NCBI GenBank assembly: GCA_905221605.1
Contig: CAJNDS010000315.1
Location: 62,001-126,000, forward strand
Source of the DNA: Symbiodinium natans
Lineage: Eukaryota; Sar; Dinophyceae; Suessiales; Symbiodiniaceae
Direction of reading: 5' to 3'
DNA: 64,000 nucleotides
Shown here: positions 21,192-31,773 of the stretch, piece after piece
Numbering within the stretch: the stretch's first letter is position 1
How the letters are laid out: every line of letters starts with the position of its first letter
The notes under the pieces: model-generated
Seen by the model: only the letters and a program-made list of their open reading frames with translations
The model's database searches: none
What the model was told of the DNA's origin: nothing
Translations under genes and position numbers: made by a program

Positions 21192-22640
21192 AAATATTCT
21201 ACCAGTTGCCTTTTTTGCCCCCAAAGAATTAGAGATGCTACTGAGTTCTCTTCGATATTCTTCCTTGTAAAGAGCCCCCCCCCAAAAAATAAACAGAAAG
21301 ATATTCTTCCTTGTAAGGGGCAGAAATGGGGTTGCTGTTTTATAGATTTTTTGGGGGGTTCTTAAGCGAACAGTGTATCATCGGTGGCATGTTGGAGAAA
21401 AGGAATGAAGGAGGATGAAGTTACTAGTCATGTACGCCAGATGCTGGAATCTTCTAGGATGGGCTGGGATGTCTTGCTGTAGTTGCATGGTATACTGCAT
21501 TGAGTTATGCCATAATCTGCTAGAACATCCCCTCTACTGCAGAGGTGCCACCCATTGTGGGGGTGACCATCGATGGTGCCGAAGGCCTGGCACCTTCCGC
21601 CACCCAACGCACTCTTTTGGATTGACGGGCTAAAGCAGATACGTAAGGTTTGTGGAAGAGAGTGTGCGCACTTAGTAGTAGGCTGTCCTCCTTTGCTCGC
21701 TGCGGTGAGGACTTGAGAGCGAAACGAAAGGCGGCAACGTGGATGCGTGCCCCAGGGTTTTGCCCACACATGTTATCCGGAACAAGAAACCAGTGTTTGA
21801 GCAAGGCACTGAATTTCCAACTCTCAGCAGGACCTCCAGAGCGTGTCCGCCTGGAAAGCGCACGAGTCCTTGAATCAGAGCCTGGAATGTGCTACAGCAG
21901 CGGCCAGACATCGCACGCATGAATACCTCACCATTGTGCGAGTCGGTCACACGCCTTGGCTGGCCGGTAGGCTACTGGACACGATCGGCACTCATTGAAG
22001 GAGATACTGGACACGATCGGCACTCATTGAAGGCGAGTTAGACGTCGGAAGTGTTCTAGTAAGGTGGCGTCAAGAATAAGCAGGGCTCCGCATCTCTCAC
22101 CCTGGCGGACCTTTAACTTTAACTACTTGCTTGCGCGTCACGCTCGGCATGCTGTGGCCAACGCAGCAAGTTTGGTTGCCTGCCTTTTTACGCTGGCGAG
22201 CTAAAGAAATCCAAGCGATCAATGAATCGATGTTTCGCGGTTCGAAGTGCACGCCAGTAGATCTTCCATCTGGCGTTTCGCTCGAATGCCTCCTTGTGCC
22301 GACGATCATAATCACATCTTCTCCCTTGATTTTGGGACTGCGCCATGGTTCGGACGTAGTTTTTTGTACATGAGGCCCACGAACAGATTGGTGGAGGAAA
22401 GAAAACGTTGTCGTGTCCATCAGAGTTGAAACATGGAGACATTGATTGGAGTAGCTTAGCCGGCCTAAGCACTCGAATCAACTTGCCTAAGTTGCGCCTG
22501 TTGAAGTTTACCGATGTTGAGCCTCTGTCAGCTGTGTGACAGACGCGTCCGACGGTTTGAGATAGTTGCTGTTTCCAAGAAGGCCAGCAACTGCGAAACC
22601 TTCTATTCAAAACTATGTTTTTCTTTCTCGGATATCTTTT
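21192..22640. other. Spacer, no gene recognised
   Basis: No convincing coding frame. A 25-26 base phrase containing CTGGACACGATCGGCACTCA occurs twice in tandem near 21975-22030. C- and A-rich homopolymer runs occur near 21270-21360. Confidence 0.4.
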
Positions 22641-22645
22641 GAAGC

Positions 22646-22946
22646 ATGTTGGCAGTGCGTTTCGGACCAATGAGGTACTGCGTCATTGAGCTGGCCAACA
22701 AACCCTACACTCGACTGCAAACAGGGGTGCTCCAGGCAAGTTGGTTTCACAAGTTTCGGGCTCCCACGCAAAGCTCTGAGTTTTGCTGTTCTGTGAGGGC
22801 ACGCAGCCAGCCTGGGATTACACGGGGCTGGTGCCGAACTATGCCTTTGGGGATGTTCTGAAGTTTGCCGTCTACTGCAAGGACTCCGTTGATGCACATG
22901 CAACTGAGAAAGTGTCCCGGAAGCGTCATGTTGATCCAGTGACTTG
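22646..22946 (+). CDS. Partial C2-domain gene
   Basis: Two exon-like pieces on the + strand together read as the middle of a C2 domain. The first is LAVRFGPMRYCVIELANKPY followed by TRLQTG (about 22648-22728). The second is WDYTGLVPNYAFGDVLKFAV followed by YCKDSVDAHATEKV (about 22812-22910). The pattern, a YCVIEL strand, TRLQT, a W near the loop, then GDVLKFAVYCKD, is the canonical strand 3-6 order of C2 sandwiches. Neither the start nor the end of the domain was found. It may be a fragment or a divergent gene whose other exons are too short to see. It lies just upstream of the psaJ array. Confidence 0.5.
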
Positions 22947-23005
22947 ATATTACTTAGGGGATATTGGCTCAGGCTTGTCGGGGAAGTGCTCCGTTGCTTT
23001 CTGTG

Positions 23006-23431
23006 ATGGCTCGCCGTAGTCAGCTGGCCCCCTTGCTCCTGGCGGCGGCGTGCGTGCTGCTGTGCCAAAGGGTCGGGACCCTCCTCTTCGCCAATGCCCC
23101 TTCCAGCAGCCTGCGCGGACAGGTTGGGATGAGAGCCGAGACGGAGGACGGATTGATCATCAAGCCAGAGGAGGCCGGGAAGATCACGACCAGGGACAAG
23201 AACAACAACCCACCGCGCATTACCGTCAAGACCAACGACTGGGACATCCCAGAATATCAGCTGAGCACTGGCGCCAGCAACCAGGTCAGCTACATCACTC
23301 CAGTTGTGGAGTCAGAGGACATCAAGGCGTGGCTGTCCTTGAACGTGAACTTCTTCTCCATCATCATCCTCTTCACTGTCGGCGGCCTGATCGAGATCCA
23401 GCGCTTCTTCCCGGACACCCTCTACTGGTGA
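23006..23431 (+). CDS. psaJ: Photosystem I subunit PsaJ, nuclear copy 1
   Basis: 141 residues, uninterrupted. Residues 1-24 form a secretory signal (MARRSQLAPLLLAAACVLLC). A phenylalanine follows at residue 28 in FANAP, resembling the F-containing start of a transit peptide in complex plastids. Residues ~45-110 are a polar extension. Residues 116-131 form one membrane helix. The end, GGLIEIQRFFPDTLYW, matches the hallmark GLLIEINRFFPD of PsaJ, the small single-helix subunit that contacts PsaF in photosystem I. Plant and cyanobacterial PsaJ is only about 40 residues, so the N-terminal extension is specific to this form. The ATG at 23006 is shared by all six copies. A plain small membrane protein with a chance match is a less likely alternative. 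Confidence 0.8.
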   Translation: MARRSQLAPLLLAAACVLLCQRVGTLLFANAPSSSLRGQVGMRAETEDGLIIKPEEAGKITTRDKNNNPPRITVKTNDWDIPEYQLSTGASNQVSYITPVVESEDIKAWLSLNVNFFSIIILFTVGGLIEIQRFFPDTLYW

Positions 23432-23701
23432 TTCGCCTGGGCAGGAGATGCCTGAGTTTTTGAAACACATGCGGTGCCGCGCATCTGACGTTTCACACGA
23501 CAGATAAGCAGGTGAGTGCCAGCGAAAGTTCAAGGAGTTTTATTGCAATTTAAGCATGAGTGCCTTGAGGTTATAATCTTTCTTCGGACGTGCCAGCCAG
23601 TAAGACGAGATGTGTTTTGATATTGCCTCTGGATCTTGCTGTTGCTGGTCCCGAAGGCTCAGGCGACGAGTGTAGAGGGATCCACCAGGGTGAGTGCACT
23701 G

Positions 23702-24127
23702 ATGGCTCGCCGTAGTCAGCTGGCCCCCTTGCTCCTGGCGGCAGCGTGCGTGCTGCTGTGCCAAAGGGTCGGGACTCTGCTTTTCGCCAATGCCCCTTCC
23801 AGCAGCCTGCGCGGACAGGTTGGGATGAGAGCCGAGACGGAGGACGGATTGATCATCAAGCCGGAGGAGGCCGGGAAGATCACGACCAGGGACAAGAACA
23901 ACAACCCACCGCGCATTACCGTCAAGACCAACGACTGGGACATCCCAGAATATCAGCTGAGCACTGGCGCCAGCAACCAGGTCAGCTACATCACTCCAGT
24001 TGTGGAGTCAGAGGACATCAAGGCGTGGCTGTCCTTGAACGTGAACTTCTTCTCCATCATCATCCTCTTCACTGTCGGCGGCCTGATCGAGATCCAGCGC
24101 TTCTTCCCGGACACCCTCTACTGGTGA
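23702..24127 (+). CDS. psaJ: Photosystem I subunit PsaJ, nuclear copy 2
   Basis: The predicted protein is identical to copy 1, with only synonymous differences (for example GTCGGGACTCTGCTTTTC against GTCGGGACCCTCCTCTTC). The ~100 bases after the stop match those after copy 1. The ~70 bases before the start match those before copy 3. The 696-base start-to-start spacing and shared flanks show it arose by tandem duplication of a unit including untranslated sequence. Start and targeting leader as in copy 1. Confidence 0.8.
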   Translation: MARRSQLAPLLLAAACVLLCQRVGTLLFANAPSSSLRGQVGMRAETEDGLIIKPEEAGKITTRDKNNNPPRITVKTNDWDIPEYQLSTGASNQVSYITPVVESEDIKAWLSLNVNFFSIIILFTVGGLIEIQRFFPDTLYW

Positions 24128-24374
24128 TTCGCCTGGGCAGGAGATGCCTGAGTTTTTGAAACACATGCGGTGCCGCGCCTCTGACGTTTCACAAGCGACA
24201 GATCAGCAGCTGAGTGCCGGCGAAAGATCAGTGCGTTCTATTGCAATTTGAGCTTGAGTGACTTGCGGTCAAACTCTTTACTGGTTTTGCAGCCAGCAAT
24301 GCCGATTGCTGCTGTTGCTGCTGCCGAGGGCTCAGGCGACGAGTGTAGTGGGATCCACCAGGGTTAGTGCACTG

Positions 24375-24800
24375 ATGGCTCGCCGTAGTCAGCTGGCCCC
24401 CTTGCTCCTGGCGGCGGCGTGCGTGCTGCTGTGCCAAAGGGTCGGGACTCTGCTTTTCGCCAATGCCCCTTCCAGCAGCCTGCGCGGACAGGTTGGGATG
24501 AGAGCCGAGACGGAGGACGGATTGATCATCAAGCCGGAGGAGGCCGGGAAGATCACGACCAGGGACAAGAACAACAACCCACCGCGCATTACCGTCAAGA
24601 CCAACGACTGGGACATCCCAGAATATCAGCTGAGCACTGGTGCCAGCAACCAGGTCAGCTACATCACTCCAGTTGTGGAGTCAGAGGACATCAAGGCGTG
24701 GCTGTCCTTGAACGTGAACTTCTTCTCCATCATCATCCTCTTCACTGTCGGCGGCCTGATCGAGATCCAGCGCTTCTTCCCGGACACCCTCTACTGGTGA
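24375..24800 (+). CDS. psaJ: Photosystem I subunit PsaJ, nuclear copy 3
   Basis: The protein is identical to copies 1 and 2. The 5' flank (GGCGACGAGTGTAG...GATCCACCAGG) is shared with copy 2, but the 3' flank departs after the stop and instead resembles, loosely, the type seen after copies 4 and 5 (GCCTGCCTGG then an ATGCTTCC...GTACAG phrase). It therefore sits at the junction between two sub-arrays. A 1.36 kb spacer follows it. Confidence 0.8.
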   Translation: MARRSQLAPLLLAAACVLLCQRVGTLLFANAPSSSLRGQVGMRAETEDGLIIKPEEAGKITTRDKNNNPPRITVKTNDWDIPEYQLSTGASNQVSYITPVVESEDIKAWLSLNVNFFSIIILFTVGGLIEIQRFFPDTLYW

Positions 24801-26007
24801 TTCCGTTCAGGCCTGCCTGGCCAGAGCATTTTTTGGAACATGCTGTTGGCAGTTGGATGCTTCCATGTACAGATCGTGGCGTGGTGTATGTAGATTGACA
24901 TCTGCTCGGGGAGGTGGCCACGAAGAAGCAAAAGGTAATGACCGGTCGGTGCACGTCGTGCATGCAGCATTTCTGTTTGAAGCTACTGCCGGACTGTCTT
25001 GCTTCTTTGTTGCTGGTGCTGCCGGTGTTGCTGTTGTTGCAGTTGCTTGCTCTTGTTGCTGTTGATGTTGTTAATGCCGTTCAAGCGCTACCAGCTCGCG
25101 GGTCCGCGGGCGTAACCGTCAAATCGCTGCTCCGACAGACTTCGAACCTCGTAAACCTCTTCTGATACATTGATGGCCATTGCACACGAAGCATTGCTGT
25201 GAGAGACTTGAGGCTAGCCTACCAGCGTGACGCAGATTGGAAAGGTGCCTGGCACCCTGAATAACAGGCGTTCTCAAGACAGGAGCTGGCCCCGTTCCAA
25301 ATGCGGAATCTTAGGCGACATAGTGGACGGCCAAAAGGAATTTACTACAGGGGTTCCTGCTCTTTCTAAGAATTCCGACCTAGCCGGATGCTTTGCCGGG
25401 TCCCCTGGTCTCCTTGTCTCACCTTTGTCTTCAGGTGGGGTCCTCGGTCGGGTTTCTGGTGGTTTTGGCCGGGTGCCTAGACTCCTTGCCTCAGTTTGCC
25501 TCACCTCGGCTCCCCCCTTTGCTGTTTTCAACGCCTCTCAAGCGTGGATGTTGGCCCCCTCAAGTTGGATGCTGGCCCAACATCCACTCTTCAAGCATGG
25601 ATGTTGGCTCAACATCACATGCTGCTTAACTGCTTGGGGTCTTCGCTGGTGTATCTTCTTTCCGGTGCTAGGTGAACTGCATTTTGTACTTGCCCCTGAA
25701 ATTGGAGTTGAAACGAACACGGGTTGCTGCTTGTCCGGTGGCTGCTTGCGCACCGGCAGGAACTCGATCTTAGAGCCTGTTGCATGGACAGGGGGCCTAG
25801 TGTGGGACGCCGCGGGAACTCGAGGGCGCCGGCATGGCACCCACCCATAAGACGTACCCCGCAGTGAATTGTTCTAAGATGTTCTCCAGTCCGTGTCTCA
25901 CCCAGCTTTCCAAAAGGCTTTTCAAGTCATTCAGTGCTCGCCATGAGCAGAGCCCGCTCGTTCAGCATTCAGAAAAACTCGTCCTCGTCCTCGTCCTCGT
26001 CGTCGTC

Positions 26008-26048
<41 letters not shown>

Positions 26049-26160
26049 TGCGTGTATCGGTTTCCGCGCAATGTTGCACATGTGTCTGAAACGCTCTGAA
26101 ATTCTCGTTGCAGACTTTTTGTGTCCGAGCGGCGCCCAAGTCTCGATAGTACTGGTCGAA
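24801..26160. other. Spacer between psaJ sub-arrays with GTC/GTG repeat
   Basis: Contains a (GTCCTC)n, (GTC)n, (GTGGTC)n microsatellite at 25979-26050. It also holds tandem phrases ending in ATGTTGG (GTGGATGTTGG, TTGGATGCTGG, CATGGATGTTGG) near 25540-25615. A 207-codon frame at 25227-25850 spans these and shows no domain. It is most likely not a gene. Confidence 0.55.
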
Positions 26161-26586
26161 ATGGCTCGCCGTAGTCAGCTGGCCCCATTGCTCCTGGCGG
26201 CGGCGTGCGTGCTGCTGTGCCAAAGGGTCGGGACCCTCCTCTTCACCAACGCCCCTTCCAGCAGCCTGCGCGGACAGGTTGGAATGAGAGCCGAGACGGA
26301 GGACGGACTGATCATCAAGCCAGAGGAGGCCGGGAAGATCACGACCAGGGACAAGAACAACAACCCACCGCGCATTACCGTCAAGACCAACGACTGGGAC
26401 ATCCCAGAATATCAGCTGAGCACTGGTGCCAGCAACCAGGTCAGCTACATCACTCCAGTTGTGGAGTCAGAGGACATCAAGGCGTGGCTGTCCTTGAACG
26501 TGAACTTCTTCTCCATCATCATCCTCTTCACTGTCGGCGGCCTGATCGAGATCCAGCGCTTCTTCCCGGACACCCTCTACTGGTGA
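26161..26586 (+). CDS. psaJ: Photosystem I subunit PsaJ, nuclear copy 4
   Basis: One residue differs: Ala29 is Thr (FTNAP), next to the presumed transit-peptide phenylalanine, and it comes from the ATGGCTCGCC-start reading frame shared by all copies. The mature part is identical to the others. An upstream frame continues in phase through the GTC/GTG repeat at 25978-26050, but the conserved ATG 26161 is the credible start. It opens the second sub-array with the TGGTCGAA 5' flank. Confidence 0.8.
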   Translation: MARRSQLAPLLLAAACVLLCQRVGTLLFTNAPSSSLRGQVGMRAETEDGLIIKPEEAGKITTRDKNNNPPRITVKTNDWDIPEYQLSTGASNQVSYITPVVESEDIKAWLSLNVNFFSIIILFTVGGLIEIQRFFPDTLYW

Positions 26587-26931
26587 TTCCCTTGGGGCTG
26601 CCTGGCTGGGGTGGCGCGGTTTTTGGACAATGCGGATGCGGAGGTGGATGCTTCTGTACAGACGGTGGGTGGGGTGTTGTATGCAGGTTGACATCTGCTC
26701 GGATGCAGAAGCAAAAGGTCATAGCAGCTCGTGCGTTGAACATGTTTAAAGATGTCGGTGCCCGAGTGTCTTGGCGAATTAACTTTGGTTGCGAAAGCCT
26801 CGCAGGCAGAGCTGCCGTGTCTCTGACAGTTGTTGTTCCTCTAAAGCTCGGAGTGAGTTAGCATGAAGCGTGGGCATCGCCGCAGGTTTTTTGTTTAGAC
26901 CTTGCCCCAATATTGGGAACTGCTGGTCGAA

Positions 26932-27357
26932 ATGGCTCGCCGTAGTCAGCTGGTCCCATTGCTCCTGGCGGCGGCGTGCGTGCTGCTGTGCCAAAGGGTC
27001 GGGACCCTCCTCTTTGCCAATGCCCCTTCCAGCAGCCTGCGCGGACAGGTTGGAATGAGAGCCGAGACGGAGGACGGACTGATCATCAAGCCGGAGGAGG
27101 CCGGGAAGATCACGACCAGGGACAAGAACAACAACCCACCGCGCATTACCGTCAAGACCAACGACTGGGACATCCCAGAATATCAGCTGAGCACTGGCGC
27201 CAGCAACCAGGTCAGCTACATCACTCCGGTTGTGGAGTCAGAGGACATCAAGGCGTGGCTGTCCTTGAACGTGAACTTCTTCTCAATCATCATCCTCTTC
27301 ACTGTCGGCGGCCTGATCGAGATCCAGCGCTTCTTCCCGGACACCCTCTACTGGTGA
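26932..27357 (+). CDS. psaJ: Photosystem I subunit PsaJ, nuclear copy 5
   Basis: The only residue change is Ala8 to Val inside the signal peptide. The unit from copy 4 start to copy 5 start is 771 bases, as is copy 5 to copy 6, and the intergenic parts are almost identical. This shows very recent duplication or gene conversion. The mature protein and membrane helix are as in copy 1. Confidence 0.8.
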   Translation: MARRSQLVPLLLAAACVLLCQRVGTLLFANAPSSSLRGQVGMRAETEDGLIIKPEEAGKITTRDKNNNPPRITVKTNDWDIPEYQLSTGASNQVSYITPVVESEDIKAWLSLNVNFFSIIILFTVGGLIEIQRFFPDTLYW

Positions 27358-27702
27358 TTCCCTTGGGGCTGCCTGGCTGGGGTGGCGCGGTTTTTGGACA
27401 ATGCGGATGCGGAGGTGGATGCTTCTGTACAGACAGTGGGTGGGGTGTTGTATGTAGGTTGACATCTGCTCGGATGCAGAAGCAAAAGGTCATAGCAGCT
27501 CGTGCGTTGAACATGTTTAAAGATGTCGGTGCCCGAGTGTCTTGGCGAATTAACTTTGGTTGCGAAAGCCTCGGCAGAGCTGCCGTGTCTCTGACAGTTG
27601 TTGTTCCTCTAAAGCTCGGAGTGAGTTAGCATGAAGCGTGGGCATCGCCGCAGGTTTTTTTTTGTTTAGACCTTGCCCCAATATCGGGAACTGCTGGTCG
27701 AA

Positions 27703-28128
27703 ATGGCTCGCCGTAGTCAGCTGGCCCCATTGCTCCTGGCGGCGGCGTGCGTGCTGCTGTGCCAAAGGGTCGGGACCCTCCTCTTTGCCAATGCCCCTTC
27801 CAGCAGCCTGCGCGGACAGGTTGGAATGAGAGCCGAGACGGAGGACGGACTGATCATCAAGCCGGAGGAGGCCGGGAAGATCACGACCAGGGACAAGAAC
27901 AACAACCCACCGCGCATTACCGTCAAGACCAACGACTGGGACATCCCAGAATATCAGCTGAGCACTGGCGCCAGCAACCAGGTCAGCTACATCACTCCAG
28001 TTGTGGAGTCAGAGGACATCAAGGCGTGGCTGTCCTTGAACGTGAACTTCTTCTCCATCATCATCCTCTTCACTGTCGGCGGCCTGATCGAGATCCAGCG
28101 CTTCTTCCCGGACACCCTCTACTGGTGA
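27703..28128 (+). CDS. psaJ: Photosystem I subunit PsaJ, nuclear copy 6
   Basis: The last recognisable copy. The protein is identical to copies 1-3. The 5' flank belongs to the 771-base unit, including a T-rich run that is longer than in copy 5 (slippage), while the 3' flank after the stop is unrelated to the other units, marking the array end. The next gene, on the same strand, is a C2-domain gene. Confidence 0.8.
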   Translation: MARRSQLAPLLLAAACVLLCQRVGTLLFANAPSSSLRGQVGMRAETEDGLIIKPEEAGKITTRDKNNNPPRITVKTNDWDIPEYQLSTGASNQVSYITPVVESEDIKAWLSLNVNFFSIIILFTVGGLIEIQRFFPDTLYW

Positions 28129-28359
28129 TTTCACCAGGGCAGCCGGGATTTTTAAGGCAGCCGCCTTGTCGGGCCATGTGCGGAGTGGGTTTCTTGCTTA
28201 AAGCTTGCGTGTGCAGGAATAGCTTCGCTAAGTCTCGGTGATTCTTTGACATGTGTGCTTCAGACTCTCCAGCTCATGTGGCCCGATGTGAATGTGCTGG
28301 AATCTTCTCGTTGGCAAAGGCTGCGGAGCAAAAAAAGTCACTGGAGGGCGTTTGCTCAG

Positions 28360-29323
28360 GGGTTTGCATCGAGAGCCCTCGCGAAATCGCCCGCTGCGGA
28401 TTTCAGGAAGCGGACATCGGACCTGTCGACAAGTCTGCTGCGCCAGCCACAGTGGAACAGACTACAGTCCTCTACCTGCAGGCGCAGGACGTTTAAGCAA
28501 CGTGGCTGACTGCCTGTTTCGCTTTGCAACCGTTCAGGTAGCGGCTGCTTACAACCTCATCAACAGAGACACAGGGGTGCTGGGTGATGTGTTCTGAGCT
28601 CATGGGGTGGACACTGTGCAGACAGGTGCAGACCATCTAGTTGGCAACTGAGGTCTGACCCATACGTGGTGGCGCAAGTTGGAAGCATGACACAGCAGAC
28701 TCCAGTCATCAACAACGAGCTGAATCCCGTTTGGCAGGCATTGGAATCAGCAGCTTTCTCTGAGCCCAAACTGAGTTTGATTGCCCTGCCTTGCAGGACA
28801 ACAACCAGTTCTCCTTCAACATCGTGGATCACACTACAGATCGTTATCTCGAATTGAAGGCGCTGCAGTCCGCTGCAGCTGCCAAAGTGCTTAAGGCATC
28901 TGGGCATTTTGCAGCGTGACCCGCTCCAGACGTCAAGGTGATGAACTCCAACGTTATGAAGGATGACAGCCTGGGTACCATCAAAGTTGACACCCGCTCC
29001 ATCGATCCGGGTCAGTGGCCGCATCCTCGAATTCGGATGATCCACCAATGCGAGCCATGGCAGCCTTTGCAGACAAAGGCATCACTATCGCCTTCAGCTT
29101 GAGGAAGGCCATGTTGGCTGAGGGTTCTGCATCGTCAGTAATTATCAGTCACGTTTTCCACAGCTTGAAGAAGGCCAAGGTGGCGAGCCCGGGACTTATG
29201 GAACCCAATACGTCCATATATCCCCCCCGTCCACTCTACTTCCAGGCTTCAATTGGGGCACTTTGGGGCACTTTGGCAGAAACATTGGCTTTTTCAGGTT
29301 GGAATTCGATGTGTTCCTCAAGC
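28360..29323 (+). CDS. C2-domain gene 1, at least six exons
   Basis: Exons rebuild one C2 domain: 28360-28487 (...VEQTTVLYLQAQ); 28538-28590 (VAAAYNLINRDTGVLGDV); 28653-28737 (SDPYVVAQVGSMTQQTPV then INNELNPVWQ); 28797-28859 (DNNQFSFNIVDHTTDRYLEL); 28938-~29013 (VMNSNVMKDDSLGTIKVDTR); and a late exon from 29298 (LEFDVFLK). Donors are GA, GT, GC and GC; all acceptors are AG followed by G. C2 domains bind phospholipid, often through calcium. The expected Asp positions are partly present (SDPYV loop, DDS loop). Exons between 29013 and 29298 and the N-terminus are uncertain. Introns are 50-78 bases. Two similar genes lie at 31.8 and 36.9 kb. Confidence 0.75.
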
Positions 29324-29329
29324 CGGCTG

Positions 29330-30310
29330 CGCAAAGCTGGCTTGTTTTCCACGTGCGTACTTGTGTTGCGTGATCTCAAAAGCAGAGAGCGGCTTTCAGA
29401 AGCGGTGCTGGTGCCTTGGGTTCATGGTTTCTCTTAATAGAGCGAGAATGGCCAGGCCATGCAAGCCTCATCAGCATGCAGACGAGCTTCTTGGTTGCTG
29501 CCTTGGCATCCAAGGGTGTCGGTTCCGGAACATTCATTGTCCACACACGGCCCCTGGATGACGGAGGCAGCCTCCTTTGTGCATTGTAACCCCTGGCGAA
29601 GGTCACGCTGAGGCGGAGATGTCCAAGTTCTACCCGTCTGGCGCTTGGATATGGCAAGTGCCCGTCATGGTCGGCTTTGCTCGGAGCTGCGGCAAGTGCC
29701 CCGGAGGCATGGCTTCGAGGGCATCTTGCCATTGTTTCGTGGGGCCTCGCCTACCAAGGCGGGGCTGCCAAGTCCAGTCCGCAAGGGCTGGAACATGCTA
29801 GAACCAATAAGCCTAAGAGGCCAGCATGATATTGACAAAGTTCAAACTTTCCATCACCCTGATTCCCTGCAAGGCCAGGGTGTTTTCTCTTCCGCTCTTG
29901 CCTAATTATCGTAGAACGTTTGGCTCCGATAGGGTCGGCAGACTTCACGCCCACTGAGCAGAGTCATGCATCACCGAGGCTCAGCAACAATGGCAATACA
30001 TACAATCCGACTCCATGTTTTTACGCATGTAGGTATTCACAACTTGGCACCTGTTGCAAATCAGCGGACGCACAGCAGGGCTGTTCGGTAGCCACGGACC
30101 CGTCAGAGCGCGCGGGGTCAAAAGGTATTCACAACTCCTCTTCCAAGATAGCACCCATTCCGATATTTTGCATCAGGACAGAGATCAATGAAGATGACAT
30201 AACTAGAATTTCGATGTGCTATAGACACATAGAGCAAACATAGGTAATGTATAGTAGATAACATATAATGTTCAACAAAATGTACTATGTATAACATATA
30301 ACATGTCATG
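29330..30310. other. Spacer, no gene recognised
   Basis: Frames at 29253-29561 (+) and 29376-29732 (-) overlap on opposite strands and carry no motif. Nothing else was seen. Confidence 0.4.
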
Positions 30311-30324
30311 TGCATTATTTAGTA

Positions 30325-30815
30325 TGTAATGCAATGCAATGCAATGTAATGTAATGTAATGTTATGTAGTGTAATGTAATGTAATGTCATGTAATGTATG
30401 TAATGTATGTAATGTATGTAATGTATGTAATGTATGTAATGTATGTAATGTATGTAATGTATGTAATGTATGTAATGTATGTAATGTAATGTTATGTAGT
30501 GTAATGTAATGTAATGTCATGCAATGTATGTAATGTATGTAATGTATGTAGTGTATGTAGTGTATGTAATGTATGTAACGTATGTAATGTATGTAATGTA
30601 TGTAATGTATGTAATGTATGTAATGTATGTAATGTATGTAATGTATGTAATGTATGTCATGTATGTCATGTATGTCATGTATGTAATGTATGTAATGTAT
30701 GTATGTATGTAGGTAGGTAGGTAGGTAGGTAGGTAGGTAGGTAGGTATGTATGTATGTATGTATGTATGTGTGCATGTATGCATGCATGCATGTATGTAT
30801 GTATGCATGTAAATA
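30325..30815. repeat. Microsatellite complex: (TGTAATGTA)n, (GTAG)n, (GTAT)n
   Basis: Starts with GCAATGCAATGTAATG pentamers, expands into TGTATGTAA nonamers with a duplicated block (about 30360-30400 repeated near 30485-30525), then (GTAG) around 30710-30746 and (GTAT)/(GCAT) to 30810. All frames through it are low-complexity artefacts. Confidence 0.95.
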
Positions 30816-31770
30816 TTTTGTATAGTTTAGTTAAGCTAGCAGTCGCAATCATCAAAAGTCATCACCACAGGGATAGCAATAATGAAGCTGGTAATTGCGT
30901 GTGACGACCATTGTGGAACCCAGGCCCTGTTGCACGTCTTCATTGAGGTCGAGCCGCAGGGCGTGAAGCTACTGCGCCGAGGCTCCTGGACGTACTTGGA
31001 CTTCTGGGTTGAAAGGGTCTAGGGTAGAGGGGAAAAAAAAGGGCAGATAACCTCTGTTTCGCCTGTTGATGGATGCAACCCTTGCTAAAGGCAAGAAGCC
31101 CTGCTTTCAGGTGTTGCCGGCAGCCTCCTCACTCCCTGCTTCAACGGGTTTGAAGCTATTCTGGTACGTTCTTGAACAGCCACTGCTTTGTTAATACTTC
31201 GGTCCACCTCAGGCTTGACAGTGCAAGTTGAAAGGCAGCAGAACTGCCTTATCTGGCACTTGCGGGTATCAACGAATACAAATCTCACTTGATATGAGAT
31301 GAACTGGTGCACTCTCATCACTCTCTGTAAACTTCGAAGGAAGACTTGGGAGTGAGTGCATGTTTTCTTCTTTTGAGTAGGCTCTGGCCATCGACGGACT
31401 ATGTCTGAAATGAGTGCCTCACCTGGGCACCGACGCACGATCTCCGAAATGAGTGTCGCGCGCGGGCCTCAGATTCAGAAACGGTTGATGGGTGTGCGCA
31501 GGGACGAGAGCGGCTGCAAGCCAGTGCTCAGGTCTGCGAAATCTTTCCGCTCTGGCCGATCACTCTTGTATGGCCCAGGTGCAGGATTCCCAGTCGTACT
31601 CGTGCAACAGAGAAAAGCCACAGGATGTGCTCGACTGATCAAATCTGGTCGAGGTGGGAAAGCCGCAGCTGCCGCAGGCAGTGGTGGATGCGGGTGGTGG
31701 GTGGCTATGGGTGGCTTGTTATTGCAACTGAGTGTTTTCAACAGCCAGGGCCAGGCGACGGCAAGTGACA
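30816..31770. other. Spacer with weak coding-like segments
   Basis: A possible exon at about 30937-31020 reads HVFIEVEPQGVKLLRRGSW then TYLDFWVE. A 169-codon frame at 31401-31910 starts MSEMSASPGHRRTISEMSVA, has an internal duplication of the ISEMSxA phrase, and overlaps the next gene's first exon. Neither has a recognised domain. Confidence 0.35.
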
Positions 31771-31773
31771 GGC

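Larger units (their letters stand above)
23006..28128 (+). repeat. Tandem gene array of six psaJ copies in two sub-arrays
   Basis: Start-to-start distances are 696, 673, 1786, 771 and 771 bases. Copies 1-3 and 4-6 use different flanking sequence. All copies keep the same 426-base coding length, and the 110 C-terminal residues are invariant. Head-to-tail arrays of identical highly expressed genes, transcribed together and separated by trans-splicing, are characteristic of dinoflagellates. No intact AG-rich acceptor can be singled out, but short 5' flanks with AG dinucleotides precede each ATG. Confidence 0.9.

Noticed and set aside
25227-25850. 207-codon + strand frame between psaJ sub-arrays
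   Set aside because: It spans short tandem phrases, has no domain, and its composition follows the DNA repeats.
23020-27944. Conserved 75-codon minus-strand frames and 137-218-codon + frames overlapping each psaJ copy
   Set aside because: They are shadow frames conserved only because the psaJ DNA is conserved; the psaJ frame has the targeting leader and the PsaJ signature, and the third-position variation fits that frame.
30362-30855. Repetitive frames of Tyr-Ile-His or Cys-Asn-Val units on both strands
   Set aside because: Pure products of the TGTATGTAA microsatellite; no coding evidence outside the repeat.
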